Of a DNA stretch of 46,083 nt, positions 33,494-42,501 are shown piece after piece. The stretch spans positions 1 to 46,083 of the forward strand of contig JAAVBX010000014.1 of the NCBI GenBank assembly GCA_014802625.1. The letters run 5' to 3'. Made by a program: the position numbers and the translations under genes. How positions within the stretch are numbered: position 1 is the first letter of the stretch; each line of letters opens with the position of its first letter. The notes beneath the pieces are model-generated. The model ran no database searches. It was not told the DNA's origin and worked only from the letters and a program-made list of their open reading frames with translations. The DNA comes from a bacterium. GTDB lineage: Bacteria > Bacteroidota > Bacteroidia > Bacteroidales > Muribaculaceae.

Positions 33494-34933
33494 ATGAATT
33501 CTAAATTAACCTGCGCCATAGCCGTCATGACCCTTACCGTGAACTTAGGGGCATATGCCGACGTGAGTCTCGACTCCTGCCGCAATATGGCTCTGCGCAA
33601 CAATAAGACAATCCGACTCGCCGAAGAGGGAATCCGAAGTGCCCGCTATGAGAAGAAAGCGGCCTTCGCCAACTATCTCCCGGGCATCGACTTCACGGGT
33701 GGATACATGTATAACCAACAGCAGATCGAGCTTCTCGGCGAGGACGCGAAACTCCCCACCATGAGTTTCGACCCCGCCACTCAGCAGTTCAAGTATAATA
33801 TTCTCACGACCCCCGACGGCACCCCCATCAAGGATCCATCCTCCGGCAGCCTGATTCCTACGGAAGTGGCCGTCATTCCCAAGGAGGCCATGGAGTATGA
33901 TACCCATAATGTCTTCGCCGGTGCATTCACCCTCACCCAGCCCATATTCATGGGAGGTATGATCAAGGCCATGAATGATATCACCAAGTATGCGGAGAAT
34001 GCCGCTGTGGCGATGAAGAATTCCGCCGTGCAGGATGTGGTGTATGGCGTCGACCAGGCCTACTGGACCGTCGTCTCTCTCCGCGAGAAGAAGCGGCTGG
34101 CCGACAGTTTCGTGGCCCTCGTGGATTCCCTGAATCAGAATGTGCAGGCTCTGCTCGACGAGGGTATGGCCACTCGCTCTGATCTGCTGACCGTGCAGGT
34201 CAGTCTCAATCAGGCCAAGATAGCACGCACTAAAGTCGACAACGGCCTCTCCCTCTCCCGCATGGCGCTCGCTCAGCTATGCGGACTGCCGGTGCATACG
34301 GAGATGACTCTTGAGGATGAAGGGGGCTCGGACGACTTGCACCGCACCGCTCCTCAGGAGGTCAACATGAGCGACGTCTATGCGCGCCGATCGGATCTTG
34401 AGGTGATTCGCCAGAGCATCAATGTTCTGGGAAGTCGGGAGAAACTCGCTCTCGGGGCAATGCTGCCGAAAGTGGCGGCCGTCGGAATGTATTCATTCTC
34501 CAACCCCAACGTCAACCATGGTTTCGAGAAGAAATTCGGAGGGGGATTCAGTGTCGGCGCCACGATTACAATACCTCTTTGGCATTGGGGCCGCGACATA
34601 AATCATTATCGTGCCACACAAGCCACGACCAATGCCCAGCGTATGCTCCTTGAGGATCTTGAGGAGAAGGTGCAGCTTCAGGTCAGCCAGGCCCAATATA
34701 GCTTCAACGAGGCTTATAAGACCTACGAGATGACCCTCTCGAACATGGCGAGTGCGGAAGAGAATCTACGCTCGGCGCAACTCGGATATATGGAGGGCGT
34801 TCTGACCACCGATGATGTCATAGCCGCCCAGACCGCCTGGCTCGCCGCCAACTCCGAGAAAATCGACGCGCAGATTGCCATCCGCCTATGCGATGTTTAT
34901 CTATCGAAAGTTCTCGGCACTCTCGCTCCCTGA
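33494..34933 (+). CDS. TolC-family outer membrane efflux protein
   Basis: A 479-residue outer-membrane channel protein. A signal peptide (residues 1-22, ending AYA) precedes two OEP repeats of helical hairpins and beta strands. The first opens with LDSCRNMALRNNKTIRLAEE and the second near 290 with YARRSDLEVIRQSINVLGSR. GLPVHTEM and the LTTDDVIAAQTAWL end-block are typical. It starts the TolC-HlyD-permease-permease set. A 65-base gap follows. No terminator is seen between the genes, so one transcript is likely. Confidence 0.93.
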   Translation: MNSKLTCAIAVMTLTVNLGAYADVSLDSCRNMALRNNKTIRLAEEGIRSARYEKKAAFANYLPGIDFTGGYMYNQQQIELLGEDAKLPTMSFDPATQQFKYNILTTPDGTPIKDPSSGSLIPTEVAVIPKEAMEYDTHNVFAGAFTLTQPIFMGGMIKAMNDITKYAENAAVAMKNSAVQDVVYGVDQAYWTVVSLREKKRLADSFVALVDSLNQNVQALLDEGMATRSDLLTVQVSLNQAKIARTKVDNGLSLSRMALAQLCGLPVHTEMTLEDEGGSDDLHRTAPQEVNMSDVYARRSDLEVIRQSINVLGSREKLALGAMLPKVAAVGMYSFSNPNVNHGFEKKFGGGFSVGATITIPLWHWGRDINHYRATQATTNAQRMLLEDLEEKVQLQVSQAQYSFNEAYKTYEMTLSNMASAEENLRSAQLGYMEGVLTTDDVIAAQTAWLAANSEKIDAQIAIRLCDVYLSKVLGTLAP

Positions 34934-34998
34934 TTCTCCGGGATTCATGCTAAATCCCTATAATTCCGATTCCTAATAATTACTACAATAATTACCCC

Positions 34999-36015
34999 AT
35001 GGATAAATCTCTCAACAACGACTCGACAGAGACCACCGGCAAGGATAAACTCCTTATTCTCACTGTAGTCATCATAATCCTCATAGTGGCCGCAATGGCC
35101 GTGGCCGGTTTCTTATTCATAAAGCAGGGACCCGACACCGTGCAGGGTCAGGCTGATGCAACGGAGGTGCGCATCTCCGGCAAGATGCCCGGTCGAGTGG
35201 CCGATATCTATGTCGAGGAGGGCAGCCACGTCAAAGCCGGCGATACTCTCGTGCATATTCATTCCACTCTCGTCGAGGCCCGCATGAACCAGGCGAAGGC
35301 TATGGAAGATGTGGCAGCAGCGGCCAACCGTAAGGTCGACGCAGGCACACGTTCCCAGATTATCTCCGCAGCCCACGACCTCTGGACTCAGGCTCAGGCC
35401 GCTTCCGGAATCACGGAGAAGACATACAACCGCCTTGAGAACCTATTCCGCAAGGGTGTCGTCTCCGAGCAGAAACGCGATGAGGCCAAAGCTGCCTATG
35501 ACGCTGCCAAAGCTGCGGAGGCCGCTGCCAAGAGCCAGTATGAGCTTGCCAAGTCAGGCGCACAGAAGGAGGATAAAGAGGCCGCCGCAGCTATGGTCAC
35601 CGCAGCCCGTGGCTCCGTAGAGGAGGTCAATGCCCTGCTTGAGGATCAGTACCTGCTCGCCCCCTGCGATGGCGAAATCACTGTGATCTATCCTCAGGTC
35701 AGCGAGTTGATCGCTACGGGAGCCCCCGTCATGACACTCCAGAAGGCCGACCATTGGGCCACGTTCAATGTGCGTGAGAATCTCCTCAAGGATATCACCC
35801 TCGGCAAGAAAATCAAGGTGTATATCCCGGCTCTCGACGTGCATACGGATATGAAGGTCTATTATATCAAGGATATGGGGACATACGCCAACTGGCAGGC
35901 CACCAAGTCGACCGGCGACTATGATGCCCGCACCTTTGAAATCAAGGCGCGCCCCGAGAAACCTATCGAAAATTTCCGTCCCGGAATGTCAGTGATCTAC
36001 GAAGGAGCTGAATGA
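34999..36015 (+). CDS. HlyD/EmrA-type membrane fusion protein
   Basis: A 338-residue periplasmic adaptor. One transmembrane helix at about residues 18-38 anchors it in the inner membrane. A lipoyl-like half follows (GKMPGRVADIYVEEGSHVKAG, cited as GRVADIYVEEGSHVKAG), then an Ala/Lys-rich coiled-coil hairpin (residues 95-205) and the second lipoyl half, LLAPCDGEITVIYPQVSELI. The C-terminal beta barrel ends in NFRPGMSVIYEG. The stop codon overlaps the first permease gene (ATGA), showing coupling. It joins the permeases to the TolC-family channel. Confidence 0.93.
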   Translation: MDKSLNNDSTETTGKDKLLILTVVIIILIVAAMAVAGFLFIKQGPDTVQGQADATEVRISGKMPGRVADIYVEEGSHVKAGDTLVHIHSTLVEARMNQAKAMEDVAAAANRKVDAGTRSQIISAAHDLWTQAQAASGITEKTYNRLENLFRKGVVSEQKRDEAKAAYDAAKAAEAAAKSQYELAKSGAQKEDKEAAAAMVTAARGSVEEVNALLEDQYLLAPCDGEITVIYPQVSELIATGAPVMTLQKADHWATFNVRENLLKDITLGKKIKVYIPALDVHTDMKVYYIKDMGTYANWQATKSTGDYDARTFEIKARPEKPIENFRPGMSVIYEGAE

Positions 36016-37178
36016 TGAGGCAATCTGGTTTTTGGATAATATTCAAGCGGAGTGTGCTCCAGCTCGTTCGCCGCCCGATTTATTGGGTAGGTATTTTCGT
36101 GCTGCCGCTCTTCTGCTTCCTGTTGTTGTCGTCGCTAATGCTCGACGGGCTGCCTATTCAAGCCCCCGCAGCTATCGTCGACAATGACGGCACATCCCTA
36201 TCCCGAAACGTCAGCCTCCAACTCGCCGGCATGCAGATGGTCGATATCACCGAGACCCCGCATTCATACACCGAGGCCCGGCATCTCATGCAGGAGGGTA
36301 AGATTTTCGGATATTTCCTTATCCCCGAGAATTTCGAGGCTGATCTGCTCTCGGGACGCGGCCCGGTCATCACGTTCTATACCAACATGACATATTACGT
36401 GCCGGCTTCGCTTCTCTACAAGACGTTCAAGACCACTGCCCTCTATACCAAGGCGGGTGTTGCTGCCGAGGTCGCAAACAGCGTAGGGTTCACCCAGGAC
36501 CCCACCGCACTCCTTCAGCCTGTCAATATCATTACCCGCCCGATAGGCAATCCATCCCTCAACTATGGCATCTATCTCTGCGTCAGCTTCATTCCCTGTG
36601 TGTTGCAGCTGATGATAATCCTGGTGACTTGCTTCTCTCTCGGGCAGGAAATCAAGTATGGTTCCTCGACTCGCCTCATGAAGCTCGCTGATGGCAATAT
36701 CTTCCGTGCTCTGGGGGCCAAACTGCTCCCACAGACGCTCATCTGGTGGCTTATGGCCATCTTCATGGAGTCATGGCTGTTTGGTTGGCAGGGATATCCG
36801 ATGAGAGGCTCATGGTGGTGGATCACCCTCTCCGAACTCATGTTCGTGCTGGCCTCCCAGGGATTCGCGCTCCTGATCTTCGGAGCCCTTCCCAACCTCC
36901 GTCTGTCTCTCTCGGTGGGCGCGTTGACGGGCATCCTCTCCTTCTCCATAGCCGCTTTCTCCTTCCCGGAACAAAGCATGTACGGAGCCATAGCGATCTT
37001 CAGCTACATCGTGCCCACCCGATATAATTTCCTTATATATATCGATCAGGCTCTCAACGGCATCGATATATGGTATTCCCGGTGGTGGTATGTGGCCTAC
37101 ATCATTTTCATGGTCGCTCCCCTGCCTTTCCTGCCACGCCTGCGCAAGGCTCTGATGAAACCGGAATACGTCCCCTGA
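36012..37178 (+). CDS. ABC-2 type transporter permease, first subunit
   Basis: A 388-residue inner-membrane protein with one N-terminal helix (about residues 20-40), an extracytoplasmic domain to about 180, then five helices in the C-terminal half (near 185-210, 230-255, 270-295, 298-325 and 350-380). This is the ABC2_membrane_3 / YbhS-YbhR layout. DNDGTSLSRN and the GKIFGYFLIPENFEADL stretch belong to the extracytoplasmic part. There is no nucleotide-binding domain in the protein, and none among its neighbours. It overlaps hlyD by four bases. Confidence 0.9.
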   Translation: MMRQSGFWIIFKRSVLQLVRRPIYWVGIFVLPLFCFLLLSSLMLDGLPIQAPAAIVDNDGTSLSRNVSLQLAGMQMVDITETPHSYTEARHLMQEGKIFGYFLIPENFEADLLSGRGPVITFYTNMTYYVPASLLYKTFKTTALYTKAGVAAEVANSVGFTQDPTALLQPVNIITRPIGNPSLNYGIYLCVSFIPCVLQLMIILVTCFSLGQEIKYGSSTRLMKLADGNIFRALGAKLLPQTLIWWLMAIFMESWLFGWQGYPMRGSWWWITLSELMFVLASQGFALLIFGALPNLRLSLSVGALTGILSFSIAAFSFPEQSMYGAIAIFSYIVPTRYNFLIYIDQALNGIDIWYSRWWYVAYIIFMVAPLPFLPRLRKALMKPEYVP

Positions 37179-37209
37179 CGACAATCACATTGCCGGAAGC
37201 AGTTCTTTT

Positions 37210-37237
37210 TTATCGCGCCGTCTTCAGCCGGCGATAA
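37210..37237 (+). other. Hairpin between the two permease genes
   Basis: TTATCGCGCCG at 37210-37220 pairs with CGGCGATAA at 37229-37237, with a two-base bulge. It lies in the 83-base gap between the permease genes. With no T run after it, it could modulate the expression ratio of the two subunits. Confidence 0.35.
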
Positions 37238-37261
37238 GCCACCCTAATCTCCGTCAAAGAT

Positions 37262-38464
37262 ATGAAGTTTCTCAAGCAATATTACCACGCTTTTCTCCGG
37301 GAGTTCCGCCTGGTGACGGGCGATATGGGTATCCTCATATTTCTCTTTCTCCTCCCTATAGCCTATCCGATTGTATATTCTCTCATCTATAATCCCGAGT
37401 TGGTGAGAGATGTGCAGCTCGTTGTCGTCGACAATGACCGCAGTCCCCTCTCGCGCGAACTTGTCAGGCGTCTCGACGCCACCCAGGGCACATGGGTCAT
37501 TGGATATGCGGCCAATCTTCAGGAGGCCAAACACGCGGTGCATCAGCATGATGCCTACGGCATCCTTGAGATTCCGGCCGGCTTCGGCAATCGTCCCGGG
37601 GAGAATAAGCAGGCGCAGGCCGTGCTTTATTGCGAGATGTCGCTCATGCTCCGCTATAAGTCACTGCTCGTCAGCTCTACGGATGTCATGCAGGATCTCG
37701 GCGCGACTATCACGACCGAGCGTATCGATCGGATAGCCCCGCTTGCCGAAACCATCGCCACAGGCGACCTCATGCCCGTCGAGAATATTCAGATGGGAAA
37801 TATCGAGGGTGGATTCGATTCTTTCATAATGCCCGGCATCCTTATCCTCATCCTCCAGCAGGCTCTCCTGCTCGGCATAGGCATGAGCGGAGGTGCCCTG
37901 CGAGAGCACCCGCTGAAGGCATCTTTCAATCCTCTCGGCAAGGAGAGACCCTCAGTTCTGGCCGGCATGTTGGGTCAGACCACCGTATTCATCATCCTGA
38001 TGATCGTGCCCGCAATATACGTAATGCACTACGTCCCTCTGATGTTCAAATTCCCGATGGCCGGCAATGTGCTTGAGGAATTTATATTTATCCTCCCGAT
38101 GATTCTGTCTACGGTCGGCCTCGGCTTCATTCTTCAAGGCATCGTCCGCGAGCGTGAGAGTATCTTCGTCATCTGGGTTGTCACTTCTGTCGTGTTCCTC
38201 TTCCTTTCGGGTCTCACCTGGCCACGCTACGCCTTCCCCGGCATATGGCGATTCTTCTCCGATTGTGTCCCCGCCACATGGGGAGTCGAAGGCTTCATCC
38301 GCATGAACACCAACGGTGCCTCTCTGGCACAGGTTCATCACGCCTACGTCAATCTCTGGATTCAGGCCGGCGTATATTTCGTTCTGGGCTATATCGTGCA
38401 ACGCTTCGTGCAGCGTCCCGCCGTCATCGCAGCCGCGAAAGCCTCGGAAACAGAGACAGCATAG
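37262..38464 (+). CDS. ABC-2 type transporter permease, second subunit
   Basis: A 400-residue protein with the same layout as the gene before it: one helix at about residues 22-42, an extracytoplasmic domain with VDNDRSPLSRELVRRLDATQ, and five C-terminal helices. The matching VDND-SPLSR block shows the two are paralogs and probably form a heterodimer. The drug or lipid substrate is unknown. The stop codon is 17 bases from the stop of the convergent GT14 gene. No ATPase gene follows; one must be supplied from elsewhere if this pair works as an ABC transporter. Confidence 0.9.
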   Translation: MKFLKQYYHAFLREFRLVTGDMGILIFLFLLPIAYPIVYSLIYNPELVRDVQLVVVDNDRSPLSRELVRRLDATQGTWVIGYAANLQEAKHAVHQHDAYGILEIPAGFGNRPGENKQAQAVLYCEMSLMLRYKSLLVSSTDVMQDLGATITTERIDRIAPLAETIATGDLMPVENIQMGNIEGGFDSFIMPGILILILQQALLLGIGMSGGALREHPLKASFNPLGKERPSVLAGMLGQTTVFIILMIVPAIYVMHYVPLMFKFPMAGNVLEEFIFILPMILSTVGLGFILQGIVRERESIFVIWVVTSVVFLFLSGLTWPRYAFPGIWRFFSDCVPATWGVEGFIRMNTNGASLAQVHHAYVNLWIQAGVYFVLGYIVQRFVQRPAVIAAAKASETETA

Positions 38465-38480
38465 TCAGACGACGATACGG

Positions 38481-39389
38481 TCAGTCGGCATGATTCATCT
38501 TCCCGAGGAGTGAATCGCGGATAAATTCCACGGCATCCCTGTCGGTCTGCGTCGAGAATTTGCGTCCGAAGAGTTTATCGGAGGCAAGCAATCCCTCGCA
38601 GTCCTCCCGCCGCCAGGTGTAGGGCGCTCCCCGCCCCCAGTCGATAGCCCGTTTGCACTCCTCCCTCTCCTCATCGGCCACGACTCGGGTCGAAGCCATC
38701 GGGGATGACAGCAGCAACGTCTGTTTATAGATCTCATCAGCGCAGAATACATACTTGAATTCCCTCAGTATCCACTCCTTACGCTCGACGAGATACCTGA
38801 CGAAATCCATGCTCATGCTCCCCCACTGATCCCCTTTCCCGAGCGTGTAGCCTTTCCAGCTCTTGCGTATTCCGAGGGCCTGTTGGGCAATGATCGTCAA
38901 CAGTCGCCATGTCTTCATCCCGACTTTTCTCCAGCGTCGTGCCGACTTATAGTGGCGGTTGAGATAGTGGCGGTAGATGGTCTTGTAGCGCAGATCCCTG
39001 AGGTCGCCCGGATCCCGGCTGACGCTGACAAGATTCGTTCCGGCCGGCAGGCTTTCGCAATAGGCATGAATGTAATCCTGACTCTTAAGAGGAAGATCTG
39101 CCCCCGAGAGGAGATGCACATAGGAATAATTCTCTCCGGAAGCCGCCACTCTTTCGAACAGCTCCAATTCGGCTTCAACCATCGAGATATCACCCCAGCG
39201 GATATCCACCGTCCGGGGAAGCTCCGTCAAGCGCGCCCGGCTGAGACGCAGGTCTCCGAACTTTCCCCGGTCGCTCTTCCTGTCAATCAAAAGGTAAATG
39301 TCATTCCGTGAATCATCGAGAAGACTGAGAAGCGTCCGCAGACAGTCAGGATCCGCGTGCGCGATTATGCAGTAGGCGTGTTTATTCAT
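38481..39389 (-). CDS. Second GT14-type glycosyltransferase
   Basis: A 302-residue paralog of the gene at 29552-30454: NKHAYCIIAHADPD at the start, DIYLLIDRKSD, the WGDISMVEAELELF block, and SYVHLLSGADLPLKSQDYI near residues 88-106. The middle is more basic (SARRWRKVGMKTWR). Sugar and acceptor are unknown. It stands alone on the minus strand between the efflux set and the MsbA-like gene. Its promoter region shares a 17-bp sequence with that of the glycosyltransferase gene at 31435-32274. Confidence 0.87.
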   Translation of the reverse strand: MNKHAYCIIAHADPDCLRTLLSLLDDSRNDIYLLIDRKSDRGKFGDLRLSRARLTELPRTVDIRWGDISMVEAELELFERVAASGENYSYVHLLSGADLPLKSQDYIHAYCESLPAGTNLVSVSRDPGDLRDLRYKTIYRHYLNRHYKSARRWRKVGMKTWRLLTIIAQQALGIRKSWKGYTLGKGDQWGSMSMDFVRYLVERKEWILREFKYVFCADEIYKQTLLLSSPMASTRVVADEEREECKRAIDWGRGAPYTWRREDCEGLLASDKLFGRKFSTQTDRDAVEFIRDSLLGKMNHAD

Positions 39390-39410
39390 TTCTTTATAGC
39401 TTTCGTGATG

Positions 39411-39482
39411 ACAAAGTTAATGATTTTTACGTTATCCATCGCTACCGACCGCTTATCTCTCGGCATTTTTTATTAACTTTGT
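39411..39482. promoter_or_regulatory. Divergent promoter region of GT14 and the MsbA-like gene
   Basis: ACAAAGTTAAT at 39411-39421 and ATTAACTTTGT at 39472-39482 are exact 11-bp inverted repeats. They contain TAACTTTG boxes facing the GT14 gene (39412-39419, minus) and the ABC exporter gene (39474-39481, plus). Neither has a good TTTG -33 box. The plus leader would be about 65 bases long. Confidence 0.65.
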
Positions 39483-39552
39483 AATTTGATTGATGAGACA
39501 ACAAATCTCGCTTATTTTACTGAAGTTGAAATAACTTCACTGACTCCGCGTT

Positions 39553-41400
39553 ATGAAAGACCTCTGGCTATTCATCCGGCGATTCGCCGCCCCCTATAAG
39601 GGCACGCTCGCGTTGAGTGTGCTCTTCAATATCATCACGGCCTTCTTCACGATATTCTCTTTCGCCTTCCTCATCCCTATCCTGCAGATGCTCTTCGGGC
39701 TTGAGACCGCCCATTACGATTTCATCCCCTGGGGCGAGGGGAATATCAAGGATGTGCTGATCAATAATTTCTACTATTACACCGACCAAATGATTCTGGC
39801 CCACGGCCAATCATATACCCTCGCCTTCCTCGCCGGAGTCCTGATCATCATGACCATTTTGAAGACCGGCACATATTTCCTCTCCGACTATTTCATTATA
39901 CCGCTTCGCAACGGCGTCGTGCGCGATATCCGCAACACGATGTACGACAAGATTCTCTCCCTCCCCATCGGGTTCTTCACTATGGAACGCAAGGGGGATA
40001 TAATGGCCCGCCTCTCGGGCGACGTCAGTGAGGTCGAGAATTCCGTGCTGGCCTCCATACTCTCCGTCATCCGGTATCCTATTATGATCGTGGTCTGCCT
40101 CGGAGTCATGATCTACATATCATGGCAGCTCACCCTCTTCGTGCTCATCCTGCTTCCCATAGTGGGGGCGGTGATGGGTTATTCCGGAAAGAAACTCAAG
40201 GTGACCTCCCGACGCGGACAGGACCTCTGGGGTATTATTCTCTCCACAGCCGAGGAAACCATAGGGGGACTCCGCGTGGTCAAGGCTTTCAATGCCGAGC
40301 CCGACATGCGTCGCCGGTTCGGACGCGAGACTCAGGAATACCTCGACATCAACAATGCCGTGCAACGACGTGTGGCCCTCGCCCACCCCATGAGCGAGAC
40401 GCTCGGGACAATCGCCATCGCGGCTGTCCTCTGGTTCGGCGGCTCCCTCATCCTATCCGGCAATTCATCTATCGACGCCGCGGAATTCATCTATTATATG
40501 GTGATTTTCTATAGCATCATCAATCCCGCCAAGGAGCTCTCGCGCGCCGGTTATACCATCCAGAAGGGTATGGCCGCCCTGCAGCGTATCGACCTTATCC
40601 TCGATGCCGAAAATCCGATTGCCGACCCTGCCGACCCGAAATCACTCCCGGAGTCGGCGACCCGTAAGGGTGATATTGAATTCCGCGATGTATCATTCTC
40701 CTATGACGGCAACCGCAAGGTAATCGATGGAGTATCACTGCGTGTGGCTCCCGGCCGCACGGTGGCGATCGTGGGTCAGTCGGGTTCCGGCAAGTCAACC
40801 CTTGTGGATCTCGTGCCACGATTCTGGGATGTTGACTCCGGACAGGTGCTCGTCGATGGCATCGATGTGCGTGACCTCCGTGTGCGCGACCTCCGATCCC
40901 TGATGGGGAATGTCAATCAGGAGGCAATTCTCTTCAACGACTCCTTCTTCAACAATATCGCCTTCGGATCTCCCGACGCAACTCGCGAGGATGTGATCCG
41001 CGCGGCGAAAATAGCCAACGCCCATGATTTCATAATGGCGACTCCCGAGGGATATGACACTATCGTCGGCGACCGTGGCTCACGCCTTTCGGGGGGCCAG
41101 CGCCAGCGTGTCAGCATCGCCCGAGCGATACTCAAGAATCCCCCGGTGCTTATTCTCGACGAGGCCACCTCCGCGCTCGATACCGAGAGCGAACGTCTCG
41201 TTCAGGAGGCGCTTGAGCGACTGATGCGCGACCGCACCACGATAGTCATCGCCCATCGACTGAGCACCATCACAAATGCCGACCGCATATGTGTCATGCA
41301 CGACGGACGCATCATTGAAGAGGGCACCCATGAAGAGCTCCTCGCCCTCGGCGGCCAATATGCCCGGCTCGTCCAGCTCCAGTCAACACAGGATCAATAA
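39553..41400 (+). CDS. MsbA-like ABC exporter (fused permease and ATPase)
   Basis: A 615-residue half-transporter. Six transmembrane helices lie in residues 15-330 (first near 20-40, next near 70-110), and an ATPase domain follows. Walker A is GQSGSGKST at 408-416, the signature LSGGQRQR at 512-519, Walker B VLILDEATS, and the switch His in IVIAHRLSTI. The type flips lipid A-core in Gram-negatives; drugs are an alternative. Its position beside glycosyltransferases and an LpxL-like gene favours the lipid role, by inference. It has its own promoter. Confidence 0.92.
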   Translation: MKDLWLFIRRFAAPYKGTLALSVLFNIITAFFTIFSFAFLIPILQMLFGLETAHYDFIPWGEGNIKDVLINNFYYYTDQMILAHGQSYTLAFLAGVLIIMTILKTGTYFLSDYFIIPLRNGVVRDIRNTMYDKILSLPIGFFTMERKGDIMARLSGDVSEVENSVLASILSVIRYPIMIVVCLGVMIYISWQLTLFVLILLPIVGAVMGYSGKKLKVTSRRGQDLWGIILSTAEETIGGLRVVKAFNAEPDMRRRFGRETQEYLDINNAVQRRVALAHPMSETLGTIAIAAVLWFGGSLILSGNSSIDAAEFIYYMVIFYSIINPAKELSRAGYTIQKGMAALQRIDLILDAENPIADPADPKSLPESATRKGDIEFRDVSFSYDGNRKVIDGVSLRVAPGRTVAIVGQSGSGKSTLVDLVPRFWDVDSGQVLVDGIDVRDLRVRDLRSLMGNVNQEAILFNDSFFNNIAFGSPDATREDVIRAAKIANAHDFIMATPEGYDTIVGDRGSRLSGGQRQRVSIARAILKNPPVLILDEATSALDTESERLVQEALERLMRDRTTIVIAHRLSTITNADRICVMHDGRIIEEGTHEELLALGGQYARLVQLQSTQDQ

Positions 41401-41431
41401 TCACAATTAAAACCCCTCCTCCCCCTCTCTG

Positions 41432-42493
41432 ATGAAAAAATTAGCCATCCTCGCATCCGGCGAAGGCACCAACGCCGAAAATATATTTCGTTTCTTCGCT
41501 AACGGCAATCGTGTGAAAGTGGAACTCGTCATCTACGACCGACGCGACGCTCCGGTAGCCGCACGCATGCGTGCCCTCGGGGCCGACACGCTGTATCTCC
41601 CGGCAGAGGTCTGGACCTCCCGTCCCGGTGAAATCGTGGATCTTCTGCGTCAGCGGGAAATCGACCTTGTCGTGCTCGCGGGATTCCTCAGGATTCTGCC
41701 TTCGGAGGTGACCTCGGCCTTTTCCGGACGCATACTCAATATCCATCCCTCCCTGCTTCCGGCCTATGGAGGTGCGGGAATGTATGGTGGCCGCGTCCAC
41801 AAGGCGGTTATCGACGCCGGAGAGAGGAAGAGCGGCGCGACCGTACATCTCGTCGACGAGACTATCGACGGCGGCCGGATTATAATGCAGGAGGAAGTGG
41901 ATGTGCATACCGACGATACCCCTGAGTCTCTGTCACGACGTGTACGTGAGGCGGAATTCCGCCTATATCCCCAGGCTATCGTCAGCCATCTCCGCACCCT
42001 CGACGCCCCCGTCGTGTCCGAAGCCGACCCGCTCGAAGATCAGGCTTCCCCCATTCCCCCCGCGCCACCGACCACTCCCGGCCAGGCCTGGGCCGAAACA
42101 CTCGGCGTGGCCTATGATCCGACGAAGTTGCCCCCATCCTATCCGGGTGCCGTCCCCCCGCCTATCCCTGCAACCGATCCTTCATCAGTGGCAGCAGCAA
42201 AGGCTTTTGCCCCGTCAGCCGCAGCGATGCCGCAGTCTCCGGCCGACCAAACGGAGGGGAAGATGCCCCCATCCTATCTCGTTTGGGCAGTGGTGATGAC
42301 TGTGTTCTGCTGTCTGCCCGCCGGGGTCGTGGCCATTATTTTCGCCTCTCAGGTGAGTTCCAGATTCTACGCCGGTGACATCGATGGCGCCCGCCGCGCC
42401 TCCGACCGCGCGCAAATCTGGATTATTGTCAGCTTCGTGCTCGGGGTTCTCGTCAACACCCTCTATCTCCCCGTAGCCTTACTATTCAACTGA
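41432..42493 (+). CDS. purN: PurN formyltransferase fused to a C-terminal CD225/dispanin membrane domain
   Basis: Residues 1-195 are phosphoribosylglycinamide formyltransferase, which adds the first formyl group in purine synthesis using 10-formyl-THF. The catalytic Asn103 and His105 in NIHPSLLP, His139, and Asp146 seven residues later are all present. Residues about 196-280 are a Pro/Ala-rich linker. Residues 281-353 read as a CD225 domain: two hydrophobic helices joined by FASQVSSRFYAGDIDGARRA, with the FCCLPAG motif in the first. The frame is continuous with no internal stop. The enzyme would thus be tethered to the cytoplasmic membrane. A sigma-54 regulator gene starts nine bases later. 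Normal PurN is about 190-210 residues. Confidence 0.9.
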   Translation: MKKLAILASGEGTNAENIFRFFANGNRVKVELVIYDRRDAPVAARMRALGADTLYLPAEVWTSRPGEIVDLLRQREIDLVVLAGFLRILPSEVTSAFSGRILNIHPSLLPAYGGAGMYGGRVHKAVIDAGERKSGATVHLVDETIDGGRIIMQEEVDVHTDDTPESLSRRVREAEFRLYPQAIVSHLRTLDAPVVSEADPLEDQASPIPPAPPTTPGQAWAETLGVAYDPTKLPPSYPGAVPPPIPATDPSSVAAAKAFAPSAAAMPQSPADQTEGKMPPSYLVWAVVMTVFCCLPAGVVAIIFASQVSSRFYAGDIDGARRASDRAQIWIIVSFVLGVLVNTLYLPVALLFN

Positions 42494-42501
42494 TTCTTGA
42501 A

